Shown here: piece after piece, positions 33,232-41,830 of the stretch
Position numbering within the stretch: position 1 is the first letter of the stretch
How the letters are laid out: every line of letters begins with the position of its first letter
Source of the DNA: Neobacillus drentensis
Lineage (GTDB): Bacteria; Bacillota; Bacilli; Bacillales; Cytobacillaceae
Direction of reading: 5' to 3'
DNA: 64,000 nt
Assembly (NCBI RefSeq): GCF_021560175.1
Contig: NZ_CP091110.1
Coordinates: 4,404,501 to 4,468,500 of the forward strand
The notes under the pieces: generated by a model
The model's database searches: none
What the model was told of the DNA's origin: nothing
What the model saw: the letters and a program-made list of their open reading frames with translations, nothing else
Translations under genes and position numbers: made by a program

Positions 33232-34782
33232 TTAGAGAGGGATATTTCCATGTTTTTTGGACGGCCGGGACTCTTGTTTCGTTTTTAGCATATCCAGTGC
33301 TTGAATAATTTTTATCCTAGTATCACGTGGATCAATAACATCATCGACCATGCCTCTGCTTGCGGCAACATACGGGTTAGCAAATTTCTCACGGTATTCT
33401 TCAATTTTTTGCTGTCTAGTAAGCTCTGGGTTTTTACTACTGTTGATTTCTTTTGCAAAGATAATGTTGGCTGCTCCTTGTGGACCCATTACGGCGATTT
33501 CCGCATTTGGCCAAGCAAATACTAAGTCTGCACCGATCGACTTACTATTTAATGCCACATATGCACCGCCATAAGCTTTTCTTAAAATAACCGTCAATTT
33601 AGGCACCGTGGCTTCAGAGTAAGCGAATAAAATCTTCGCCCCATGGCGAATAATTCCACCATGTTCCTGTTTAACCCCAGGAAAGAAACCGGTTACATCC
33701 TCAAACGTAATTATTGGGATATTAAAAGAATCACATGTCCTGATAAATCTGGCTGCTTTATCTGATGAATCAATATCTAGCCCCCCCGCCATTACTTTTG
33801 GCTGGTTACAGACAAGTCCGACTGTTACGCCTTTCATCCTTGCAAAACCTACGACAATATTTTTTGCAAAGTTTTGATGAATCTCCATAAAGGAGCTGTC
33901 ATCGACTACTTGTTCAACTACCTTTCTAACATCATAAGGGCGAACTGCATCAAACGGGACAACATCCAATAAATCAGGACGATAATCGTTCTCTTCCTCC
34001 ACATCTAACACAGGTGGCTTTTCTTGATTATTTTGTGGAAGATAACTCAAAAGTCTGCGGACATTTTCCAAGACCTCAGCTTCAGTCCCAGCTTGAAAAT
34101 GGGCGTTTCCACTGATAGAATTATGAACATTTGCGCCGCCAAGATCTTCGGGAGAGATCTTTTCTCCCGTTACGGTTTCAATTACTTTTGGACCAGTTAT
34201 AAACATCTGACTCGTATTTTCAACCATAAAAACAAAATCGGTAATCGCTGGTGAATAAACGGCACCACCTGCGCACGGTCCCATAATGACAGAGATTTGC
34301 GGAATGACTCCGGAATATATGGCATTCCGATAAAAGATATGTCCATACCCATCAAGTGAAACCACACCTTCTTGTATACGCGCTCCGCCAGAGTCATTAA
34401 GGCCGACAAAAGGAGTACCGTTTTTGGCTGCTAAGTCCATTACCGCTGCAATTTTTTTCGCATGCATCTCCCCTAATGCACCACCAAAAACAGTGAAGTC
34501 CTGTGAGAATAAATAGATTGGTCTGCCATTCACTTTTCCAAAACCTGTTACAACCCCATCACCAGGTCCTTTTTGTTCATCCAAGCCAAAGTCGTTGGTA
34601 CGGTGTTCAATAAATGGATTTAATTCAATAAAACTGCCCCTGTCTACTAACAGGTCTATTCTCTCGCGCGCTGTTAATTTCCCTTTTTGATGCTGCTTAT
34701 CAATTCGTTCATCTCCGCCGCCAAGCTCTACTTCCCTGCGCTTATCATACAGTTCATTGATTTTTTCATAAATATCAATCAT
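33232..34782 (-). CDS. yqjD: Acyl-CoA carboxylase carboxyltransferase subunit (propionyl-CoA carboxylase beta type)
   Basis: 516-residue crotonase-fold carboxyltransferase. KGKLTARERIDLLVDRGSF near the N-terminus, the acyl-CoA oxyanion region NDSGGARIQEGV and GPCAGGAVYSPAITDF. The carboxybiotin oxyanion region is PGVKQEHGGIIRHGAKILFAY, and YGGAYVALNSKSIGAD follows. It transfers CO2 from carboxybiotin to propionyl-CoA giving methylmalonyl-CoA. It overlaps the epimerase gene by 4 nt, so the substrate assignment is well supported. No biotin carboxylase or BCCP gene is in the window. Confidence 0.9.
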   Translation of the reverse strand: MIDIYEKINELYDKRREVELGGGDERIDKQHQKGKLTARERIDLLVDRGSFIELNPFIEHRTNDFGLDEQKGPGDGVVTGFGKVNGRPIYLFSQDFTVFGGALGEMHAKKIAAVMDLAAKNGTPFVGLNDSGGARIQEGVVSLDGYGHIFYRNAIYSGVIPQISVIMGPCAGGAVYSPAITDFVFMVENTSQMFITGPKVIETVTGEKISPEDLGGANVHNSISGNAHFQAGTEAEVLENVRRLLSYLPQNNQEKPPVLDVEEENDYRPDLLDVVPFDAVRPYDVRKVVEQVVDDSSFMEIHQNFAKNIVVGFARMKGVTVGLVCNQPKVMAGGLDIDSSDKAARFIRTCDSFNIPIITFEDVTGFFPGVKQEHGGIIRHGAKILFAYSEATVPKLTVILRKAYGGAYVALNSKSIGADLVFAWPNAEIAVMGPQGAANIIFAKEINSSKNPELTRQQKIEEYREKFANPYVAASRGMVDDVIDPRDTRIKIIQALDMLKTKQESRPSKKHGNIPL

Positions 34783-35198
34783 TTTACCCCTTCATCCCCT
34801 TTTTTCTCACAAAGCTCAACTAGAACACCCGCTGCGGATTTCGGATGCATGAAGGCGATTTGTGCCCCGCCTGCCCCTAGCCTCGGCTTGTCATCGATCA
34901 TCTGAATCCCCTGCTCCCTCATATTAGCTATTCTTTCTTCAATCGAAGTCACACCGAGAGCCACATGGTGAATCCCTTCTCCGCGTTTCGCAATAAAACC
35001 TGCAATCGGGCTTTCCTCTGAGGTTGGCTCAAGAAGCTCCAGTTTGGTTTCACCAGCACTAAGAAAAGCCACTTTAACCTTTTGGGTGTCAACCACTTCA
35101 ATCCCTAACAATGGCAGTCCTAACACATCCGTATAAAATGGCAGCGTATTCTCCAGAGACTTTACAGCAATTCCAATGTGGTCGATTTTTTTAATCAT
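34779..35198 (-). CDS. mce: Methylmalonyl-CoA epimerase
   Basis: 139-residue vicinal-oxygen-chelate protein. IDHIGIAVKSLENTLPFYTD at the N-terminus supplies the first metal histidine, KLELLEP the glutamate, and GIHHVALGV the second histidine; the C-terminal glutamate is in GVLVELCEKK. It interconverts (S)- and (R)-methylmalonyl-CoA, linking the downstream carboxyltransferase with the mutase genes at 42956-47024. Corresponds to yqjC of B. subtilis. It ends in the ATGA overlap with the next gene. Confidence 0.92.
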   Translation of the reverse strand: MIKKIDHIGIAVKSLENTLPFYTDVLGLPLLGIEVVDTQKVKVAFLSAGETKLELLEPTSEESPIAGFIAKRGEGIHHVALGVTSIEERIANMREQGIQMIDDKPRLGAGGAQIAFMHPKSAAGVLVELCEKKGDEGVK

Positions 35199-35293
35199 GT
35201 TTTTCCCCTCTGTTCCAAAATTAAAATAAATCTGACAGTTACCATATTCGTTAAAAAGTTCATAAATCCTTCCTAAAATGCTTAGTTGTTCCG

Positions 35294-35322
35294 TTGTCCA
35301 TTTAGGCTTTTCCTAGTAAAAT
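35294..35322 (+). promoter_or_regulatory. SigA promoter of prli42
   Basis: TTGTCC (35294-35299), 17-bp spacer, TAAAAT (35317-35322), 40 bp upstream of the TTG start codon. Confidence 0.6.
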
Positions 35323-35362
35323 AGGGATAAAGCTCATAGAAGTTAGAGGGAGGTACTTAAAA

Positions 35363-35461
35363 TTGTCTAAAAGGAAAACACGAAAAATTATTGTCTATCT
35401 CATGCTTTTTGCCATGCTGGCCTCAACCCTCCTATTAGGTATTGCAAGATTCTTATCTTAA
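35363..35461 (+). CDS. prli42: Prli42, stressosome-associated membrane miniprotein
   Basis: A 32-codon gene: a basic N-terminus (SKRKTRKII) followed by one membrane helix VYLMLFAMLASTLLLGIARF. This is the pattern of Prli42, the Firmicutes miniprotein that tethers the stressosome to the membrane in Listeria. The start is TTG 35363-35365, nine bases after GGGAGG, so length-based gene callers usually miss it. It has its own promoter and a terminator at 35470-35499. Whether it binds a stressosome in this organism is inferred. Confidence 0.82.
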   Translation: MSKRKTRKIIVYLMLFAMLASTLLLGIARFLS

Positions 35462-35469
35462 AAAATACG

Positions 35470-35499
35470 AAGGGACTGTTCATATTTGAACAGTCCCTT
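35470..35499 (+). terminator. Terminator after prli42
   Basis: AAGGGACTGTTCA/TGAACAGTCCCTT, a perfect 13-bp stem with a 4-nt loop, followed by ATCTTTG. Confidence 0.85.
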
Positions 35500-35504
35500 A
35501 TCTT

Positions 35505-35755
35505 TGTCCAGCTCCAGCGCCCTAGCGGCTAGTGTCCTTCGCGCTCCGCCCTACGATAAGTCAACATCGAATCGCTACCGCTCTTCGTGTTGTCTAGCTC
35601 CGGCGCCTAAGGGCTCGGGTCATAAGCCAATCCGTCAAGAAGGCTCGTCTTATGCCTGTCGCCCCTGATCAAGGCGCCTCCGCTTTTCGACTTTCCTTTA
35701 TCTCAGTTGGAGCGCTCCAGGCCATACGCCGCTGACCAGGGCGCTTGCGCTTTTC
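35505..35755 (-). repeat. Cluster of family A repeat copies, reverse orientation
   Basis: At least one near-complete copy at 35592-35689 in reverse, from TTGTCTAGCTCCGGCGCC to AAGGCGCCTCCGCTTTTC, lacks the inner hairpin. It is flanked by a divergent copy (35505-35591, starting GTCCAGCTCCAGCGCC) and a fragment (35705-35755) ending GGGCGCTTGCGCTTTTC. The cluster fills the gap between prli42 and the L,D-transpeptidase gene. Confidence 0.75.
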
Positions 35756-36277
35756 TTATTTCATAGCTCCGTTTTCTTTTGCTAGAATTTCAAAGGATTT
35801 ATTGGAGGAGGTAACCAATATTTTTGTTCCAAGCGGGATTAATGGAAAAAGCGAGGATACGACCTCGTTTTGGGTCCGGATACAACCATGTGATACATAC
35901 TTTCCAATGGAAGCTGGTTGATTCGTTCCATGAATACCGTAGATTCGGCCGTCAGTTCCTTTGGCATCAAAGCCAATCCATCTAGCTCCAAGTGGATTTT
36001 TGGGCGAGCCTCCAGGAATATTCTTCTTGCGGTAATATGGATTCTTTGCCTTTACCGTAATAGTAAAAAGGCCTTCAGGAGTTAATTCTTTAGTTTTGCC
36101 GGTACCTACACTGACAATCGTTTGAACTTTGTTATCATTGATAAGCGCTAGTTCATTTTTTGTTTTATTGACGATAACGAAGGGGTCGCCAACCATAGGG
36201 TTAGGTCCTAATGGCCAAAGGGGTGAGAGAAAAAAAGTCATGAGAAGAGGCGATAATAGTTTAAGCAATCCAACCAC
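35756..36277 (-). CDS. yqjB: L,D-transpeptidase YqjB-like
   Basis: YkuD-domain peptidoglycan cross-linking enzyme, about 173 residues. A hydrophobic N-terminal signal/anchor segment (VGLLKLLSPLLMTFFLSPLW) leads into the YkuD domain: GDPFVIVNKTKNELALINDN, GTGKTKELTPEGLF, and the catalytic HGTNQPASIGKYVSHGCIR (His and Cys). I favour GTG 36275-36277, eight bases after AAGGGA. The frame is open to an ATG at 36319, but that would overlap yqjA by 29 nt without a ribosome site. It follows yqjA directly. The gene symbol rests on position as much as on sequence. Confidence 0.8.
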   Translation of the reverse strand: MVGLLKLLSPLLMTFFLSPLWPLGPNPMVGDPFVIVNKTKNELALINDNKVQTIVSVGTGKTKELTPEGLFTITVKAKNPYYRKKNIPGGSPKNPLGARWIGFDAKGTDGRIYGIHGTNQPASIGKYVSHGCIRTQNEVVSSLFPLIPLGTKILVTSSNKSFEILAKENGAMK

Positions 36278-36290
36278 CTGCCTTTTTCCC

Positions 36291-37274
36291 TTAATTTGCC
36301 TTGACCTTCTTCGTTTCATTCATTTTTTTAACATAAAGGGAACTTTTGATAATAAGATACTCGTTCATTTCGTTAACTAATTGCAGCAATGCTGCCCTGA
36401 CTTCAAATTCCTGTCTTGTTTTAGGCAGTTCCATATCTTCGAATTCTTTTTTCATTTCTTTTAATTTATCTATATAAATATAAGCTGTGTTCCCCGGATG
36501 AATATTCTCTGAAAGTTCCTCAAGAAAATCAGCCACCATATTTCCCTGTTTCACGGTACTACTAAGTGATGTGACAATTGGTAAAACGCGTTCAATTATT
36601 TCAAATTGTTTTTCTCTGATTTTAAAATATTCAAAGTACAGGTTTTCTTCACGCCAAATACGGTTTTCAAAATCTCTATACGCAAGCATTTTTGCCTCAT
36701 CAAGCAGCTCGGCACTTTCAGTAATTTCTTTTCCATCCCAGCTGCTCTCCCCAGTTCTTAAGTACCTTACCATTTCGCAAAAGATGATTTTAAGATTTTC
36801 CTCAATCTTCCCTTGAAAGTCTTTTAGTTTTTTATCTACACTAGGCATATACAGATTAATAAGTAACGCAACACCTATACCGACCGTTATTACCCCAAGT
36901 TCATTTAAAAAAATTGACCATGAAATGTGATGTGCCATGTAAATATGTAAAATAATAACACTGCTTGTTACAACGCCATCTTTTGCTTTTAGCATGACAA
37001 TGGTAGGGATAAAGAATAGCAGCATTAGTCCAATAACAATGGAATGATAGGCAATTCCTTCGAAAAAGACTGCTGAAAAAGGCATGGCTAAAACACAGGC
37101 TAAAAATCGGTCCCAAGCAGTTCGAAGTGATCTCCTTTTTGTCACTTGAACACATAAAATCGTTAATATACCGGCCGAGGCAAAATTATGCAGTCCTAAC
37201 TGCTGTGCAAGTAAAATGGAAACAGCCGTACCTACAGCTGTTTTAATTGTCCGATATCCAATCGAAAATTTCAT
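36291..37274 (-). CDS. yqjA: YqjA, aromatic acid exporter family membrane protein
   Basis: 327 residues. The N-terminal half has about five membrane helices (IKTAVGTAVSILLAQQLGL, ACVLAMPFSAVFFEGIA, IVIGLMLLFFIPTIVML, VSSVIILHIYMAHHI, LGVITVGIGVALLINLYMP). The C-terminal half is a soluble helical domain. This is the ArAE/FUSC-type arrangement; the substrate is unknown. The start is ATG 37272-37274 after GGGGTGAT; an upstream ATG lies in the terminator of the previous operon. Confidence 0.85.
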   Translation of the reverse strand: MKFSIGYRTIKTAVGTAVSILLAQQLGLHNFASAGILTILCVQVTKRRSLRTAWDRFLACVLAMPFSAVFFEGIAYHSIVIGLMLLFFIPTIVMLKAKDGVVTSSVIILHIYMAHHISWSIFLNELGVITVGIGVALLINLYMPSVDKKLKDFQGKIEENLKIIFCEMVRYLRTGESSWDGKEITESAELLDEAKMLAYRDFENRIWREENLYFEYFKIREKQFEIIERVLPIVTSLSSTVKQGNMVADFLEELSENIHPGNTAYIYIDKLKEMKKEFEDMELPKTRQEFEVRAALLQLVNEMNEYLIIKSSLYVKKMNETKKVKAN

Positions 37275-37289
37275 AAATATCACCCCACA

Positions 37290-37317
37290 AAAAAAGATGA
37301 TCATTTAGATCATCTTT
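37290..37317 (-). terminator. Terminator after the arginine transporter operon
   Basis: Minus strand AAAGATGATC/GATCATCTTT stem, 5-nt loop, then TTTTTTTG; it lies just upstream of the yqjA ribosome site. Confidence 0.8.
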
Positions 37318-37378
37318 AGCATATCCCTATTTAGACATTTTTTCCAAGAAAAACGATGATGGAAGTAAGATTCATCCA

Positions 37379-38101
37379 CTATAATACTTTTTCTAAAAAA
37401 TCCTTTGCTCTGCTTGTACGTGGATTATTAAAAAACTCACTTGGTGAGCCTTCTTCTAATAATCTCCCTTCATCAAGGAAGAGGATACGGTCAGAAACCT
37501 CACGAGCAAACCCCATTTCATGTGTTACAATGGCCATCGTCATTCCGGATTGAGCCAAGTCCTTCATAACAGTTAATACTTCCTTAACCATCTCGGGATC
37601 GAGCGCTGATGTAGGCTCATCAAATAACATTAACTTTGGTTCCATTGCAAGAGCACGAGCAATAGCAACACGCTGTTTCTGACCACCTGATAAATTATTC
37701 GGATAAGCAGTCTCTTTTTCAGTAAGACCCACTCTGGCGAGTAAATCACGAGCTTTAGCTACAGCGGAGTCACGGGATTCCCCTTTAACTTTCTGCGGGG
37801 CATATGTTAAGTTATCCAATACTGTCAGATGCGGGAATAAATAAAAGTGCTGAAAAACCATTCCGATTTGTTCCCGAATTTTCATGATGTTTGTTTTTTT
37901 ATCGGTAATGTCTTGATGATCGACCCACACTTTTCCTTTGGTTGGAACTTCCAACAAATTTAAACAACGCAGGAAAGTAGATTTTCCAGAGCCTGACGGG
38001 CCAATAATAGAAACAACTTCACCACTGTCAATGTTGGTCGAAATATTTTTTAGGACTTCGTTTTCTCCGAATTGTTTATAGAGGTTTTCAACTTTAATCA
38101 C
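37379..38101 (-). CDS. artR: Arginine ABC transporter ATP-binding protein
   Basis: 240-residue ATPase of the polar amino-acid family. Walker [13 protein letters not shown] (residues about 32-43), Q-loop [15 protein letters not shown], signature [15 protein letters not shown], Walker [15 protein letters not shown] and H-loop VTHEMGFA. It overlaps the permease gene by 8 nt. Equivalent to yqiZ (artR) of B. subtilis. Arginine specificity is inferred from synteny and the ArgR box upstream of the operon. Confidence 0.93.
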   Translation of the reverse strand: MIKVENLYKQFGENEVLKNISTNIDSGEVVSIIGPSGSGKSTFLRCLNLLEVPTKGKVWVDHQDITDKKTNIMKIREQIGMVFQHFYLFPHLTVLDNLTYAPQKVKGESRDSAVAKARDLLARVGLTEKETAYPNNLSGGQKQRVAIARALAMEPKLMLFDEPTSALDPEMVKEVLTVMKDLAQSGMTMAIVTHEMGFAREVSDRILFLDEGRLLEEGSPSEFFNNPRTSRAKDFLEKVL

Positions 38102-38753
38102 TAAATTTCATCCTCCTTTCAACTCGTTTACCAATGAGTGTCAGTACCATAACTAGTATCCAATAGATTAATCCAACAAAGATTAAGGGCTCAAAATTAC
38201 GATAAGTATCTGCCCCAACAACCTGGGCGCGGCGCATCAAATCTAAATAACCAATTGTTGATACGATTGCTGATTCTTTTGTTAACGTAATAAATTCGTT
38301 CATAAGGGCCGGTAATATATTTTTTAACGCTTGAGGCATGATAAGATCTTTCATCATCAGACGATAAGGTACACCAAGAGCTTGTGCTGCTTCTGTCTGA
38401 CCTTTATCAACTGCTTGAATTCCTGCCCGGATAATTTCAGAAACATAGGCAGAAGAATTTAATCCAAACGCTAGGATAGATGATAAGAATGGTGAAATGT
38501 CATAGCCTGTTAACTGAGGGATGGCAAAATAGATAAGCATCAATTGCAAAATTAACGGTGTACCCCGAAAAATAGATGTATAAAAATCTCCGAACCAATT
38601 TAAAACTTTTATTCTTGAAATTTTACACAGTGCCAAAAGAGTACCAAGAATAAAGCCTAAAATAATTGAAATTATAACAAATTTTAATGTAACCCATATT
38701 CCTTCTAAAATAAAAGGAATATAAGGCACAATTTGGCTAAAGTCCAAATTCAT
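38094..38753 (-). CDS. artQ: Arginine ABC transporter permease
   Basis: 219-residue HisM/GlnP-type permease. About five helices, starting [21 protein letters not shown]. The EAA loop for ATPase contact is visible as [21 protein letters not shown] (residues about 140-160). ATG 38753 follows GAGGTG. It is 52 bp downstream of the binding-protein gene. Equivalent to yqiY. Confidence 0.93.
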   Translation of the reverse strand: MNLDFSQIVPYIPFILEGIWVTLKFVIISIILGFILGTLLALCKISRIKVLNWFGDFYTSIFRGTPLILQLMLIYFAIPQLTGYDISPFLSSILAFGLNSSAYVSEIIRAGIQAVDKGQTEAAQALGVPYRLMMKDLIMPQALKNILPALMNEFITLTKESAIVSTIGYLDLMRRAQVVGADTYRNFEPLIFVGLIYWILVMVLTLIGKRVERRMKFSD

Positions 38754-38805
38754 GCCTTACACCTCACTTCAATTTATTCATCAAACATTTAAGAAAATTA
38801 ATCAA

Positions 38806-39582
38806 TTACTGTTGATCTTTTAGCCACTTGTCCTTCAGCGCTTGAAGTTTTCCGTTCTCTTCTAACTTTTTAAGAGCTTTATCCACATCGCCAACTAAGT
38901 CACTGCCTTTTGGAAAAGCTACTGCCATCCCTGGAGAACTAGATGTTGGATCATCAAAACCTGCTAATCCTTGTTGCTTAATGTATCCAGTTGCAACTGA
39001 TTTATCTAAATAAGCTACTTGGATACGATTTGATAATAGCTCTTGGATTAAGTTTGTCGCATTATCTAATGGCTTAAGCGTAAAATCAACTTTTTTCTGA
39101 AGCGCTTTGGCCCCTTCTTCTTGTATGGTTCCTAATTGTACAGCAACCGTTTTTCCTTTAAGATCATCAATCGTTTTAATATCGGCATCTTTTTTTGTTA
39201 CAAACATTTCACCTGAGTGGTTGTATGTTGTAGAAAAGTCAACATTCTTTTTACGTTTTTCTGTTGCTGACATCCCAGAAATAACCATATCTACACGTTT
39301 TGCTTGCAATGCCCCGATTAATCCATCAAACTTCATGTCTTTAACTTCTAGTTTATAGCCCAATTCATCCGCAATAGCATTACCTAGGTCAATATCAAAT
39401 CCAATAATCTTTCCTGATGGCTCTCTTGATTCAAATGGAGCAAAATCAGCTGATGTAGCCATTGTTAATACTTTTTTAGTAGAAGCTTTTTCTCCAGTTG
39501 CCCCGTCCTTATTACTCTGCCCGCAAGCAGCCATAACTAATAATGTAAAGATAAACATAAAAGATAAAATTGTTTTTTTCAT
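38806..39582 (-). CDS. artP: Arginine-binding lipoprotein of ABC transporter
   Basis: 258-residue substrate-binding protein. A signal peptide with lipobox LVMAACGQ puts the lipidated cysteine near residue 21. The SBP family 3 fold follows: TSADFAPFESREPSGKIIGF, DIDLGNAIADELGYKLEV and AVQLGTIQEEGAKAL. First gene of a three-gene transporter operon (yqiX-Y-Z in B. subtilis). An ArgR/AhrC box is in its leader region, which supports arginine as ligand and arginine-dependent control. Confidence 0.93.
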   Translation of the reverse strand: MKKTILSFMFIFTLLVMAACGQSNKDGATGEKASTKKVLTMATSADFAPFESREPSGKIIGFDIDLGNAIADELGYKLEVKDMKFDGLIGALQAKRVDMVISGMSATEKRKKNVDFSTTYNHSGEMFVTKKDADIKTIDDLKGKTVAVQLGTIQEEGAKALQKKVDFTLKPLDNATNLIQELLSNRIQVAYLDKSVATGYIKQQGLAGFDDPTSSSPGMAVAFPKGSDLVGDVDKALKKLEENGKLQALKDKWLKDQQ

Positions 39583-39623
39583 GATGTACCCCCTGTGTAA
39601 AATATAAGAATCTGTGTAGTTAG

Positions 39624-39641
39624 ATTGAATTTTTATTCAAC
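39624..39641. promoter_or_regulatory. ARG box (ArgR/AhrC operator) upstream of artP
   Basis: Minus strand GTTGAATAAAAATTCAAT matches 16 of 18 positions of the B. subtilis ARG box CATGAATAAAAATTCAAT, about 45 bp upstream of the artP start codon. The cognate regulator gene argR is in this window at 63178. Confidence 0.78.
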
Positions 39642-39786
39642 AAAACGAATAATAACACATGAAATTATATTTGAAAAGATGTTTTTTAAATATAAAAATA
39701 TTCTAACAATTTAATATGCTACAATTATTTACTTTCAAAAAAAGAGGCAGACCCAAAAGGTGGTTGATTAATAATTTTTGCACACT

Positions 39787-39919
39787 CTGTTGATTGGAGC
39801 GGAAGGCGCGAAGACTCCTGCGGGAGTACGGGGCAGGGGAGACCCCGCAGGAGCGAAGCGACGAGGAGGCTCCCTGTACCGCCCGCGGAAAGCGAAGCGC
39901 CTGGAGCGGAAATCAACAG
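39787..39919. repeat. Palindromic intergenic repeat, family B, full copy 2
   Basis: 133 bp from CTGTTGATTGGAGCGGAAGG to GCGGAAATCAACAG, closely similar to 14075-14210 (shared blocks GAAGACTCCTGCGGGAGTAC, GGGGAGACCCCGCAGG, GAGGAGGCTCCC, GCCCGCGGAAAGCGAAG). With the promoter/ARG-box region of artP and the terminator at 39936 it accounts for most of the gene-free stretch 39583-39989. Confidence 0.87.
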
Positions 39920-39935
39920 ACTAGTTCAATGTATA

Positions 39936-39980
39936 GAAAAAGAAGGTGCCCCTAAAAGTTATACTTTTGGGACACCTTCC
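39936..39980 (-). terminator. Terminator after the M20 amidohydrolase gene
   Basis: Minus strand GAAGGTGTCCC-AAAAGT/ACTTTT-GGGGCACCTTC with small mismatches, followed by TTTTTC; it starts 10 bp after the stop codon. Confidence 0.8.
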
Positions 39981-39989
39981 TTTAAGGAG

Positions 39990-41162
39990 TTAGGCTTTAA
40001 TTAGCTCGACCTGACGAAATTCATTTTTCATTTTTTCGAATACATCTTTATTCGTAATTAAATCATATCCTGTTAGTGCAAGAGCCAAAGCACCTCTAGA
40101 GAGAATCTGATGAGAATTGTCCGTAATGGTTAAGTCGGCAAATTCTCTGGTATGAGCAACTAATCCAGGTGAATCAAGACCAATATACGGGTGAATAGCT
40201 GGAACAACGTGACTCACATTTCCCATATCAATTGAGCCGTAAGAATCCTTCGCTTTCTCCACTTGCTTAACACCCGTTGTCAAAAGATTGCTGGTAAACA
40301 GCTGAGACAATGTTTGATTTGTAACCATATTGTCATAGCTCAATTCATAATTATCAATATGAACCTCTGCACCTGTCATGGATGCTGCACCTTTCGCTAC
40401 GTTTATCACCTTTTGAACTAGTTCATTTAAGTAGGATCTGTCCTTTGCCCGAATATAAAATTGAGCTACTGCTTTATCTGGAACAATATTAGCAGCTACT
40501 CCACCCTCCTTAATAATTCCGTGTATTCTAACATCGGAAGTCACATGTTGACGGAGAGCATTGATCCCGTTAAATAATTGTATAACGGCATCCAGTGCAT
40601 TAATCCCCTTTTCGGGCGATGCGGCTGCATGACTCGTTCTGCCGCGGAAGTCAAATTGAATAGCATCCATCGCTAACGATTCCCCACTCTCATAGGAAAC
40701 ATCTCCAGGATGCACAATCATCGCTGCATCAATATCGTCAAATACTCCTTGTTCCGCCATCGGTACTTTTGCTCCATTTGTTTCTTCTGCAGGTGTACCC
40801 AATACAACAACCCGGCCGCCAATTTCATCCACCACTTTACTTAATAAGACTCCTGCCCCTGCACTCATAGTTCCAATCATATTATGACCACACCCATGTC
40901 CAACTTCAGGTAAGGCATCGTACTCGGATAAATAGGCAATAGTAGGTCCTTCTTTCTTACTATCATAAACCGCTTTAAAAGCTGTAGGTCTACCAACGAT
41001 TCCCTTTTCTACAGAAAATTGATGCTGCTCAAGTAATTCTACTAAAAGATTCATAGACTCATATTCTTGATCACCAAGCTCTGGATGATGATACAAAATA
41101 TCGTTGATTTCCCATAATCTGTTTTGTATAGTTTCTAAATTATTTTTTAATAATTCTTTCAT
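39990..41162 (-). CDS. M20-family amidohydrolase (AbgB-like)
   Basis: 390-residue metal-dependent amidohydrolase. YLSEYDALPEVGHGCGHNMIG (residues about 78-98) holds the metal-binding Cys/His cluster. GTPAEETNGAKVPM carries the catalytic glutamate pair, and GRTSHAAASPEKGINALDAV marks the lid. It resembles p-aminobenzoyl-glutamate hydrolase subunit B and other peptidase-like amidases. It stands alone between the art operon and brxB, where I recall no such gene in B. subtilis; its own terminator follows. Substrate unknown, perhaps an N-acyl amino acid. Confidence 0.85.
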   Translation of the reverse strand: MKELLKNNLETIQNRLWEINDILYHHPELGDQEYESMNLLVELLEQHQFSVEKGIVGRPTAFKAVYDSKKEGPTIAYLSEYDALPEVGHGCGHNMIGTMSAGAGVLLSKVVDEIGGRVVVLGTPAEETNGAKVPMAEQGVFDDIDAAMIVHPGDVSYESGESLAMDAIQFDFRGRTSHAAASPEKGINALDAVIQLFNGINALRQHVTSDVRIHGIIKEGGVAANIVPDKAVAQFYIRAKDRSYLNELVQKVINVAKGAASMTGAEVHIDNYELSYDNMVTNQTLSQLFTSNLLTTGVKQVEKAKDSYGSIDMGNVSHVVPAIHPYIGLDSPGLVAHTREFADLTITDNSHQILSRGALALALTGYDLITNKDVFEKMKNEFRQVELIKA

Positions 41163-41240
41163 GTCAAAACCCCTCTGAATGTATGATTAAAATTACAAAA
41201 TAATTAATAAATATACACCAAAAAGTATATTTAGACAACA

Positions 41241-41276
41241 AAAAAGATCAAACCCTTTTCGATTTGACCTTTTTTT
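41241..41276 (-). terminator. Terminator after brxB
   Basis: Minus strand AAAAAGGTCAAA/TTTGATCTTTTTT stem with a 10-nt loop, 10 bp after the stop codon. Confidence 0.8.
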
Positions 41277-41285
41277 GGTTATTCC

Positions 41286-41723
41286 TTAAACTTCTTCGCA
41301 ATATTGATCAAATTCACTTTGCAGCTTTGCCACTACTGTTGCAGGGTCAAAGCCCTCAATTTGATGTCTTTCAATCATGGTCAGAATTTTCCCGTCTTTT
41401 AACAAGGCAAAAGATGGGGAGGATGGCGGATAACCGGTAAAATAGCTTCTTGCTGTTTCGGTTGCCTCCTTATCCTGTCCAGCAAATACCGTAACTAGGT
41501 GGTCAGGGCGCTTGTCATTGTGAAGAGCATGTGCTGCTGCAGGGCGCGCAATACCACCCGCGCATCCGCAAACTGAATTTATCATCACTAATGTCGTTCC
41601 TTTTTGATCAAAAGCTTCTTCAACTTCTGTTGGAGTTTTTAATTCTTTATATCCAGCAGACACGATTTCTTCACGTGCTTGCTTAACTACATCATTCATG
41701 AAAAAGTTAAAATTCATACTCAT
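41286..41723 (-). CDS. brxB: Bacilliredoxin BrxB-type (YqiW/YphP family)
   Basis: 145-residue thioredoxin-like protein with the CGC motif in [18 protein letters not shown] (residues about 48-65). It removes bacillithiol from mixed disulfides on proteins after oxidative stress. Conserved [12 protein letters not shown] and [16 protein letters not shown] blocks. ATG 41721-41723 follows GAAGGAG. Genomic position (between bkd/mut genes and the art operon) matches yqiW of B. subtilis, hence BrxB rather than BrxA. Confidence 0.9.
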   Translation of the reverse strand: MSMNFNFFMNDVVKQAREEIVSAGYKELKTPTEVEEAFDQKGTTLVMINSVCGCAGGIARPAAAHALHNDKRPDHLVTVFAGQDKEATETARSYFTGYPPSSPSFALLKDGKILTMIERHQIEGFDPATVVAKLQSEFDQYCEEV

Positions 41724-41830
41724 CAAAACACACTCCTTCTATTCCGTATATAACTACATCATAACAGTTTAAATGAGTTTTTTTCAAATGAAATGCCAAA
41801 GCTAAGAGAAAACTGTCATAAAACAACTAT

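Noticed and set aside
35505..35755. Direct-repeat array resembling a CRISPR
   Set aside because: The repeats are long, imperfect, of unequal size and lack uniform spacers; they are family A intergenic elements and no cas genes are near.
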